Shown: positions 8,698-14,776 of the stretch, in pieces
Layout: the number at the start of each line of letters is the position of its first letter
How positions within the stretch are numbered: the stretch's first letter is position 1
DNA from: Pseudomonadota bacterium
Lineage (GTDB): Bacteria > Pseudomonadota > Gammaproteobacteria > UBA5335
Assembly: GCA_002862965.1 (NCBI GenBank)
Contig: PKCW01000034.1
Location: 1-14,776, forward strand
Reading direction: 5' to 3'
Length of the DNA stretch: 14,776 nt
Notes under the pieces: model-generated
Database searches by the model: none
Told to the model about the DNA's origin: nothing
Seen by the model: the letters and a program-made list of their open reading frames with translations, nothing else
Translations under genes and position numbers: made by a program

Positions 8698-9540
8698 ATG
8701 GCCACCGAAGGCCCGCTTGCAGGGCGTACCGTCGCCCTTCCCGAAACGCGGATGCTCGACGTGCTGGCGGGTTTGCTCGAGCGGCGCGGGGCCCGCATCT
8801 GGCGCTGTCCGATGGTGGCAATTTTCGACCACCCCGATGAGGCGGCGGTCGTTCGCTGGATGCAGGCATTCATCGCCGACCCGCCGGCACTCACCATACT
8901 GCTGACGGGAGAGGGCTTGCGGCGTCTGCTCGGCGTCGCCGAACGCCGCGGCCTGACTCAGGCCTTCCATGAGGCCTTGGCGCAGCAGCCGTTTCTGGTG
9001 CGCGGTCCCAAGCCGGCGCGGGTACTCAAGGAGCTGGGACTCGAGCCGCGCTGGAGCGCCGTCACGCCGACCACGGCGGGCGTCATCGAGACATTGCACG
9101 GTCTGCAACTGGCGGGGTGCAGCGTCGGTGTGCAGCTCTATGGCGAGGAACCCAACCTCGCGCTCATCGAAGCCTTGCGCGCGGCCGGCGCCACGCCCCG
9201 ACCCGTGGCACCCTACGTGTACGCCGCGAAATCGGACGACGACCAGGTGGTGTCCCTGATCCGCGCACTGGATGAAGGTCGCGTCGACGCCATCCTGTTC
9301 ACCAGCCAGCCGCAATACCGGCGCCTGCGCGAAGTCGCCCGCGAGGCGGGTCTGCCGGACGCGCTGGAGCGCGGCATGGCCAGGACCCGGGTGGCCGCGG
9401 TCGGGCCGGTGGTTGCGGCGGATCTCGAACGGCTGGGCGTCCGCGTCGATGTCATGCCCGCCGACAGTTTCTTCATGAAGCCGCTGGTCAGCGAGCTGGT
9501 CCGCCTCTTTACCGGTTCCGACGCACCGGCCGACTGCTGA
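8698..9540 (+). CDS. HemD-like uroporphyrinogen-III synthase family protein
   Basis: A 280-residue protein with the two-lobed HemD pattern. The first lobe begins GRTVALPETR and includes LLTGEGLRRLL; GKPAR-like linkage appears as GPKPARVLKELG (103-114). The second lobe carries the ILFTSQPQYRRL block (199-210) and the closing VAAVGPVVAADLERLGV (232-248), then ADSFFMKPLVSEL (255-267). HemD closes hydroxymethylbilane to uroporphyrinogen III, the branch point to heme, siroheme and cobalamin. No hemC, hemX or hemY is adjacent, so this is an orphan copy; it may be a paralogue rather than the main HemD. The ATG at 8698 has AAGGAG 5 bases upstream. It sits 22 bp after the MaoC gene and 13 bp before cls, in an apparent operon. 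Confidence 0.82.
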   Translation: MATEGPLAGRTVALPETRMLDVLAGLLERRGARIWRCPMVAIFDHPDEAAVVRWMQAFIADPPALTILLTGEGLRRLLGVAERRGLTQAFHEALAQQPFLVRGPKPARVLKELGLEPRWSAVTPTTAGVIETLHGLQLAGCSVGVQLYGEEPNLALIEALRAAGATPRPVAPYVYAAKSDDDQVVSLIRALDEGRVDAILFTSQPQYRRLREVAREAGLPDALERGMARTRVAAVGPVVAADLERLGVRVDVMPADSFFMKPLVSELVRLFTGSDAPADC

Positions 9541-9553
9541 GCAGCCCCGCACC

Positions 9554-10978
9554 GTGGAGTTGTGGTACAGCCTGCCCGCTCTCCTGGTGACCGCGCTGTC
9601 GCTCTGGCTGACCGGTCATGTGGTTTTGGTGAAGCGCGATGCGCGCGCCGCCGCGCTGTGGGTGGCCATCATCTGGTTTTTGCCGCTGGGCGGCGCCTTG
9701 CTCTATTTGCTGCTGGGCGTCAATCGTCTGCGGCGCCACGCCAGCAACCTGCGCCGCCCAGCCCGGCCGCAAGGGAAATCGGCGGGAGTCGGGATGCTCG
9801 AGCTGCGTCTCGCCATGGGTCCGGCGGACGTCCATCTCACGGAGATGGCGGCGCTCGTCAACCGCGTCACGGGACTGCCCCTGCTGTCGGGCAACACCGT
9901 AAGCACCCTGGTCAACGGCGATACCGCCTTCGTGGCCATGCTGGCGGCCGTGGAGCGCGCCCGCGTCAGCATCACCCTGTCGACCTACATCTTCGGCAAC
10001 GATCGGGTGGGGCACGCCTTCCGGGAGGCGCTGGTGCGCGCCCAGCAGCGCGGCGTCGAGGTCAGGGTCCTGATCGATGCGGCGGGTGAGCGCTATTCCT
10101 GGCCGCCCATGGTGTCGGTCTTGCAGAACGCGGGCCTGCGGGTCGCGCGCTTCCTGCCGGGAAAGCGCGCCAGCTGGCTGGTGGGCCTCAACCTGCGCAA
10201 TCACCGCAAGCTGCTCGTCTGTGATGGTCGCATCGGTTTCACCGGCGGCATGAACCTCCGGGTGCATCACTGCCGCAGCAGTGGAAGACGCTACACCCAG
10301 GACCTGCATTTCTGCGTCGAAGGACCGGTCGTGCGCCAGCTCCAGGAGATTTTTGCGCAGGATTGGGATTTCGCCGCGGGTGAGCACTTGTACGGTGAGG
10401 CATGGTTTCCGGCACTGGCGCCGGTCGGGGCGGTGATTGCGCGAGCGGTGCCCGACGGACCCGATGAGGACCTGGATCAGCTGTCCTGGATGTTCATGGG
10501 CGCCCTCAGCACGGCCAAGCGCCGCGTCAGCATCATGACGCCCTATTTCCTGCCGGACCGCAGTCTCGTCAACGCGCTGAATCTGGCCGCCTTGCGCGGC
10601 GTGACGGTGGATATCCTGCTGCCGGCTCACAACAACCTGCCGTTCGTGCACTGGGCCATGATGGGGCAGCTCTGGCAGGTGCTCGGGCACGGCTGTCGCG
10701 TCTGGTTCAGCACCGGCCCCTTCGATCACAGCAAGCTGATGATCGTCGACGACTGTTGGGTATTCCTGGGATCGGCAAACTGGGATCCGCGCAGCCTGCG
10801 GCTGAATTTCGAGTGCAATCTCGAATGCTATGATCGCGAATTGGGGCGTTCCCTGGCGGCGCTGGTGGCTGAACGCATCCGCGCGGCCCGACCCTGCACG
10901 CTGGCGGACGTCGACGCGCGCGCCCTGCCGGTCAAGTTGCGGGACGGGGTCGCGCGGCTGTTCTCACCGTTCCTGTAG
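9554..10978 (+). CDS. cls: cardiolipin synthase (two-HKD phospholipase D family)
   Basis: A 474-residue inner-membrane enzyme. Two N-terminal hydrophobic segments (~3-26 and 32-55) form the PLDc_N anchor. Two catalytic HKD motifs follow: HRKLLVCDGRIGFTGG (H217, K219, D224) and HSKLMIVDDCWVFLGSANWD (H392, K394, D399). The family joins two phosphatidylglycerols into cardiolipin plus glycerol. Length and order fit ClsA-type enzymes. The start is taken as GTG at 9554, which includes the whole first membrane segment; the ribosome site there is weak, and a TTG at 9560 is an alternative. It is the last gene of the MaoC-HemD-Cls series, 13 bp after the HemD-like gene. No terminator with a T-run was seen after its stop. 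Confidence 0.94.
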   Translation: MELWYSLPALLVTALSLWLTGHVVLVKRDARAAALWVAIIWFLPLGGALLYLLLGVNRLRRHASNLRRPARPQGKSAGVGMLELRLAMGPADVHLTEMAALVNRVTGLPLLSGNTVSTLVNGDTAFVAMLAAVERARVSITLSTYIFGNDRVGHAFREALVRAQQRGVEVRVLIDAAGERYSWPPMVSVLQNAGLRVARFLPGKRASWLVGLNLRNHRKLLVCDGRIGFTGGMNLRVHHCRSSGRRYTQDLHFCVEGPVVRQLQEIFAQDWDFAAGEHLYGEAWFPALAPVGAVIARAVPDGPDEDLDQLSWMFMGALSTAKRRVSIMTPYFLPDRSLVNALNLAALRGVTVDILLPAHNNLPFVHWAMMGQLWQVLGHGCRVWFSTGPFDHSKLMIVDDCWVFLGSANWDPRSLRLNFECNLECYDRELGRSLAALVAERIRAARPCTLADVDARALPVKLRDGVARLFSPFL

Positions 10979-11171
10979 ACCGGCGAGCGCTGGTGGATTT
11001 TGCCTGTGCTCAGCCCGGCCAGAGACCGCCGGACCCGAATCCTGCCTGCAAGGGCCTGATCCACGGGAGCAGGTCCGGACCTGTGGCGGACCGGTGAGGC
11101 AATGCGCAGGACGCGCCTCACAAACGCTGAGTCACATACAGCCGGCACAGCGACCGGATGGGAGGATGTCG
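10979..11171. other. 193-bp intergenic region between cls and the MDR oxidoreductase
   Basis: No gene was found here. The region must carry the 3' end of the cls transcript and probably a promoter for the oxidoreductase pair. It contains the palindrome annotated at 11070-11083, and near its right end the GGAGG ribosome site at 11161-11165. No clear -35/-10 pair and no T-tailed hairpin are visible. Confidence 0.5.
11070..11083. promoter_or_regulatory. 14-bp perfect palindrome, possible operator
   Basis: CAGGTCCGGACCTG equals its own reverse complement over 14 bases. It lies about 90 bp upstream of the MDR oxidoreductase start. A further CGGACC half follows at about 11087-11092, pairing with GGTCCG inside the palindrome. 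This arrangement suits a dimeric regulator site, but no regulator gene is adjacent and GC-rich DNA gives such repeats fairly often. Confidence 0.3.
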
Positions 11172-12182
11172 ATGGTTCAGGTCATGGAGATCGGGCGCTT
11201 TGGCAAGGACGGGCTGCGGCGCACGGAGCGCGCGCTGCCCGAGCCCGGCCCCGGGCAGGTGCGCATCCGCATGGGCGCGGTGTCGCTCAACTACCGCGAT
11301 CTCATGATGCTGCTGGGCCTTTACAACCCGCGTCAGCCCTTGCCGCTCATTCCCTGCTCGGATGGTGCCGGCACGGTGGTGGCGGTCGGCGAGGGGGGTG
11401 GCGCCTGGCGCCCCGGTGATCGTGTCATGGGCGCGTTCGCGCAAGACTGGCTGGACGGCGAGGTGGACAGCCGTTCCGGGCGGCACACCCTGGGTGGACC
11501 GCTCGACGGGATGTTGGCCGAGGAAGTCATCCTTTCCGAGACCGGCCTGGTGCGCAGCCCCGACTCGCTCTCCGATGCCGAGGCGGCCTGCCTGCCCTGC
11601 GCCGGCGTGACCGCGTGGCACGCGCTCGTGGCGCAGGGCGGGATCAAGTCCGGCGACACGGTGCTGGTCATCGGCACGGGCGGCGTGTCGCTGTTCGCCC
11701 TGCAGATCGCCCTCGCGCATGGGGCGCGGGTCGCCGCGGTGTCGCGCAGCGAGGAAAAACTCGCCCGGGCCCGGGCGCTGGGGGCCTTCGCCGGGATCCA
11801 CAGCGCCGCCACGCCGGACTGGGGCAAGGCCGTACAGGCGCTGACCGGCGGGCGCGGCGTGGATCACGTCGTCGAGGTCGGCGGCGCGGGCACCCTGGCC
11901 CAGTCCATCGAGGCCGTGCGTCCGGGCGGGCGGATCGCCATCATCGGCGTGCTGTCGGGGGTATCCAGCCAGATCGATCTGCGCCGGGTGCTGATGCGCA
12001 GCGTTCGCCTGCAGGGGCTGTTCGTGGGCAGCCGGCGCATGCTCGAGGATTTGAGCCGCGCGGTCGACACGACCGGGCTCAAGCCCGTGATCGACCGAAC
12101 CTGGCCGTGGCAGGAGGCCGGCGCGGCGTTCGAGTATCTGGCCGGCGGCCAGCAGTTCGGCAAAGTGGTGCTGACTTGGTAG
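11172..12182 (+). CDS. zinc-independent MDR-family NAD(P)-dependent oxidoreductase
   Basis: A 336-residue medium-chain dehydrogenase/reductase. The N-terminal GroES-like domain has VSLNYRDLMMLLGLY (37-51) and PCSDGAGTV (61-69). The Rossmann domain carries the nucleotide-binding GTGGVS at 168-173 and a late VRPGGRIAIIGVLSG (249-263). The Cys that binds catalytic zinc in alcohol dehydrogenases is replaced by NYRD, and the structural-zinc Cys cluster is absent, so it belongs with the quinone oxidoreductase-like, zinc-free MDRs. The substrate is unknown. The start is ATG at 11172, 6 bases after GGAGG; the in-frame ATG at 11166 directly abuts that site and is less likely. The stop overlaps the start of the FAD oxidase, so the pair is probably translationally coupled. 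Confidence 0.92.
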   Translation: MVQVMEIGRFGKDGLRRTERALPEPGPGQVRIRMGAVSLNYRDLMMLLGLYNPRQPLPLIPCSDGAGTVVAVGEGGGAWRPGDRVMGAFAQDWLDGEVDSRSGRHTLGGPLDGMLAEEVILSETGLVRSPDSLSDAEAACLPCAGVTAWHALVAQGGIKSGDTVLVIGTGGVSLFALQIALAHGARVAAVSRSEEKLARARALGAFAGIHSAATPDWGKAVQALTGGRGVDHVVEVGGAGTLAQSIEAVRPGGRIAIIGVLSGVSSQIDLRRVLMRSVRLQGLFVGSRRMLEDLSRAVDTTGLKPVIDRTWPWQEAGAAFEYLAGGQQFGKVVLTW

Positions 12183-13609
12183 ATCCCGCGCCGCCTGATC
12201 CGGATCTCGCGTTTTTCAGGCAGGTCTGCGGCGCGCGGGGAGTCGTGGCGGACCCTGTGGGCCAGTCGGACTACCTGCGGGAGCCGCGCGGGCGCTTCTC
12301 GGGGGCGGCCCGGGCAGTGGTGCTTCCCGGCAGCACGGCGGAGGTGGCGGCCGTGGTCCAGTACGCTCACGCCCACGGCATCGCCATCGTGCCGCAGGGG
12401 GGGCAGACGGGTCTGTGCGGCGGCGCGATGCCGGACCAGACGGGCCGCCAGATCGTCCTCAATCTCAAGCGCATGCGGCGCATCCTGGCGCTCGATCCTG
12501 TGGACGGGACGGTGACCGTTCAGGCCGGCTGCCGGCTGTCCGCGCTGCAGCAGGCCGTTGCGGCCCGCGGCTGGTGGTTTCCCCTGAGCCTCGCCTCGAG
12601 CGACGATTGCCAGATCGGCGGCAACCTCGCCACCAACGCCGGGGGGCACAACGTGCTGCGCTACGGCAATGTGCGCGAGCTTTGCCGCGGCCTCGAAGTC
12701 GTGCTGGCCGACGGCCGGGTCTGGTCGGACCTGAAAGGTCTCACCAAGGACAACAGCGGCTACGATCTCAAACAGCTCTTCATCGGCGCCGAGGGGACGC
12801 TCGGCATCATCACCGCGGCCGTGCTGCGCCTGGCGCCGCGGCCGGCGCAGCAAGCCCTGACGCTCGTGCCGCTGCCCGATGTCGCGACCGCGGTGCAACT
12901 GTTCGGGCACCTGAACGCCGCCCTGGGGGAGGCCGTGACGGCCTTCGAGCTCCTGTCGACGTTTTCCCTTGATCTGGTGACGCGCCATTTTCCCGATCTG
13001 CCGGCGTTCCCGCGGACCGGCCGTCCCTGGTGCGTCCTGATCGAACTGTCGCGCACCGGCGCCGGAGCGGACCTTGCCGCCGCGCTTGCCGACGTTCTGG
13101 CGCCGGTCGTGGGCGCGGAGGCCTTGCACGCTGCCGTGACGGCCGCCGATCGCCGGCAGATGGATCGGCTATGGGCCGTGCGCAACGCCATTCCCGACGC
13201 CCAGCGGCGCGAGGGGCCGAGCATCAAGCACGACATCAGCCTGCCGCGGGGACGGATGGCGCCGTTCATTGCCGAGGTGCTGCCGCTGTTGCAGGCCCGC
13301 TGTCCCGGTGTGCGGCCCTGCATTTTCGGGCACCTCGGCGACGGCAACCTGCACTTCAACCTCTCCGCGCCGTCCGGGGGTGACGCGCCGGCGTTTCTGG
13401 CGCACCGCGAAGCGTTGGAACGGCTCGTCCATGACCGCGTGGTCGCCCATGGCGGCAGCTTTGCGGCCGAGCACGGCGTCGGCCAGCTCAAGCGCGGCGA
13501 AATGGCGCGCTACAAGGACGCGGTCACGCTGGATTTGATGCGACGCATCAAGCGCGCACTCGATCCGGACGCGGTGCTGAATCCGGGCAAGGTGTTGCCG
13601 GAGCCGTAA
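12176..13609 (+). CDS. FAD-linked D-2-hydroxyacid dehydrogenase (GlcD/D-2-hydroxyglutarate dehydrogenase-like)
   Basis: A 477-residue FAD_binding_4 / FAD-oxidase_C protein. The PP-loop is PQGGQTGLCGGA (73-84), followed by GGNLATNAGGHNVLRYGN (148-165) and KDNSGYDLKQLFIGAEGTLG (191-210), all flavin-domain hallmarks. The C-terminal domain has GHLGDGNLHFN (385-395) and AEHGVGQLKR (431-440). H386, H393 and E432 match the metal ligands of D-2-hydroxyglutarate and D-lactate dehydrogenases. It probably oxidises a D-2-hydroxyacid to the 2-oxoacid, passing electrons to a quinone, cytochrome or flavoprotein; the substrate is not decidable. The only workable start including the family N-terminus is TTG at 12176, inside the end of the MDR gene (7-base overlap). 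The 3' end overlaps the convergent SulP gene by 62 bp. Confidence 0.92.
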   Translation: MVDPAPPDPDLAFFRQVCGARGVVADPVGQSDYLREPRGRFSGAARAVVLPGSTAEVAAVVQYAHAHGIAIVPQGGQTGLCGGAMPDQTGRQIVLNLKRMRRILALDPVDGTVTVQAGCRLSALQQAVAARGWWFPLSLASSDDCQIGGNLATNAGGHNVLRYGNVRELCRGLEVVLADGRVWSDLKGLTKDNSGYDLKQLFIGAEGTLGIITAAVLRLAPRPAQQALTLVPLPDVATAVQLFGHLNAALGEAVTAFELLSTFSLDLVTRHFPDLPAFPRTGRPWCVLIELSRTGAGADLAAALADVLAPVVGAEALHAAVTAADRRQMDRLWAVRNAIPDAQRREGPSIKHDISLPRGRMAPFIAEVLPLLQARCPGVRPCIFGHLGDGNLHFNLSAPSGGDAPAFLAHREALERLVHDRVVAHGGSFAAEHGVGQLKRGEMARYKDAVTLDLMRRIKRALDPDAVLNPGKVLPEP

Positions 13610-14776
13610 GCGCGCGCACCGCATCGAAGGTGTGCAGGAAGATGCGACCCGGCGCGAGCCGCGCGGGCAGATCGACCCGTTGCAGGCGGTCCATGACCGG
13701 CCCCTTGACCTCCGCCAGATGCAGGGTGATCCCCTGCGCCCGCAGGCTCCGGATCAGGCCCTGCAGCATTTCCAGTGCGCTGAGATCGATGGCGTTCATG
13801 GCGCTGGCGATCAGCACCACGTCACGCGTATCGGGCGTTTCGGCGACCGACCGCAGGATGAAATCCTCGACCGCCGCCGCGTTGGCGAAGCACAGGCGCT
13901 CGTCGACACGCACCAGCAACAGCCCCCGCCAGGTTGTGACGTGGTGGCGCTGGACGTTGCGGAAGTGCTCGGTTCCGGGAACCCGTCCCACCCTTGCGAT
14001 GTGCGGATTTCCGCTGCGCCAGACGAACAGCAGCAGCGACAGCACGAGACCCAGCAGCAGGCCGTGTTCCACCCCCAGGACCATGACGCCCGCGAAGGTG
14101 GCGAGCCATCCCGCGGCATCGGCGCGGTCGTAGCGCCAGGCCTCGCGCAGCGTCGCCACGTCCACCAGATTCAGCACCGCCATGACGATGATCGCGGCCA
14201 GCACGGCCTGGGGCATGTGGGTGAACAGGGGCGTCAGGTAGAGGGCGGCAAGGCCGACCAGAACGGCCGTGATGACGCCGGCGAGCGGGGTGCGTGCCCC
14301 GGCCGTGTCGTTGACCACGGTACGACTGAACCCGCCGGCCACCGGCATGGCGCCGGTGAACGCCGCGCCCAGATTGGCGACCCCCAGGGCGATGAGTTCC
14401 TGATCCGCATCGATGCGCTGGCGGCGCCGGGCGGCCAGCACCTTGGCGATCGAGACGCTCTCCACATAGCCGATCAGGGCGATGAGCGCCGCCGAGGGGA
14501 GCAGCTCCTGCCAGGGTTGCGCCGCGCCGAGGAAGCCGAAGTTCAACCTCGGCAGGGTGACGTCCAGCGCCCCGACGACCGCGACCCCGTGACGCAGGTC
14601 CCAATCTCCCCCGGCCACCAGGGCCGTGCCCAGCAGCACGACGAGCAGGGGCGCCGATTTGCCGATGACCAGCACGGCGCGGTCGGCCAGGTTCAATCGC
14701 CGCAGCAGCCGCCCCAGCGGCCCCGCCGAAAACCACAGCAGACCGATCGCTCCCGCGCCCACCATCAGGGTCAGCG
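13548..14776 (-). CDS. SulP-family anion transporter with STAS domain (5' end outside window)
   Basis: About 408 C-terminal residues of a sulfate permease-type transporter; complete members are usually ~550-600, so the first helices lie beyond the right edge. The reading frame is open to the last base. Visible family marks are YVESVSIAKVLAARR and AGGFSRTVVNDTAGARTPLAG in the transport domain, with several membrane helices before and after. A hydrophilic C-terminal STAS domain follows, including MNAIDLSALEMLQGL and LHLAEVKGPVMDRL. SulP proteins move sulfate, bicarbonate or other anions across the inner membrane; which one is not evident, and no sulfate-assimilation or carbonic anhydrase gene is adjacent. 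The last ~20 residues (Pro/Arg-rich) are encoded across the 3' end of the FAD oxidase, a 62-bp convergent overlap. Confidence 0.93.
   Translation of the reverse strand, partial: LTLMVGAGAIGLLWFSAGPLGRLLRRLNLADRAVLVIGKSAPLLVVLLGTALVAGGDWDLRHGVAVVGALDVTLPRLNFGFLGAAQPWQELLPSAALIALIGYVESVSIAKVLAARRRQRIDADQELIALGVANLGAAFTGAMPVAGGFSRTVVNDTAGARTPLAGVITAVLVGLAALYLTPLFTHMPQAVLAAIIVMAVLNLVDVATLREAWRYDRADAAGWLATFAGVMVLGVEHGLLLGLVLSLLLFVWRSGNPHIARVGRVPGTEHFRNVQRHHVTTWRGLLLVRVDERLCFANAAAVEDFILRSVAETPDTRDVVLIASAMNAIDLSALEMLQGLIRSLRAQGITLHLAEVKGPVMDRLQRVDLPARLAPGRIFLHTFDAVRALTAPATPCPDSAPRPDRVRA

Noticed and set aside
9509..10729. A 406-residue open frame on the - strand opposite cls
   Set aside because: The + strand has two perfect HKD motifs and the PLDc_N anchor. 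The opposite reading has no recognisable domain.
11615..12175. N-terminal extension of the FAD oxidase frame back into the MDR gene, which would give a 664-residue protein
   Set aside because: Those residues are Arg/Gly-rich shadow sequence of the MDR coding frame. The family N-terminus begins just after the TTG at 12176.
11864..13129. A 421-residue open frame on the - strand across the MDR and FAD-oxidase genes
   Set aside because: It spans the boundary of two strong + strand genes and is Arg/Gln/Gly-rich without motifs.

Overview
The window is GC-rich, densely coded, and reads as ordinary chromosome from a gammaproteobacterium, plausibly of the Chromatiales/Ectothiorhodospiraceae type. This placement is inferred from gene content and order: rsgA lies divergent from orn, ppsA divergent from ppsR, and there is a YqiB-type DUF1249 protein. 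I could not run a database search. I found no rRNA, tRNA, CRISPR array, insertion sequence or phage gene.

Layout. 1-324 (+) holds the C-terminal end of a class II fumarase-like lyase, cut by the window edge, with an anomalous first ~90 bases. 386-1655 (-) holds phhB (pterin carbinolamine dehydratase) and rsgA (ribosome-assembly GTPase), overlapping by 8 bp, and orn (oligoribonuclease) is divergent at 1771-2346 (+). 2309-5630 (-) holds ppsA (PEP synthase) followed by an EamA/DMT permease, with a strong hairpin between them. The divergent ppsR (5810-6634, +) encodes the kinase/phosphorylase that switches PpsA off and on. 6650-7508 (-) is a pair: an encapsulated-ferritin-type small protein (EncFtn) followed by a four-helix DUF4345-like membrane protein. 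From 7590 a rightward series begins: a DUF1249 protein, then a tight trio of MaoC-like hydratase, HemD-like protein and two-HKD cardiolipin synthase. After a 193-bp gap come a zinc-less MDR oxidoreductase and a translationally coupled FAD-linked D-2-hydroxyacid dehydrogenase. A SulP anion transporter with a C-terminal STAS domain (-) converges on the latter and runs off the right edge.

How the genes relate. The only firm functional circuit is ppsA/ppsR, which controls gluconeogenic PEP formation from pyruvate. The MDR/FAD-oxidase pair is probably a small redox operon for hydroxyacids. MaoC-HemD-Cls look co-transcribed without an obvious shared pathway. The least ordinary item is the EncFtn gene: it has the ferroxidase residues, but no recognisable encapsulin-targeting tail and no shell gene in this window.

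Several starts had to be corrected. Non-ATG starts are favoured for phhB (TTG), ppsA (TTG), the DUF1249 gene (GTG), cls (GTG) and the FAD oxidase (TTG). I did not find a convincing wholly new multi-gene system here.
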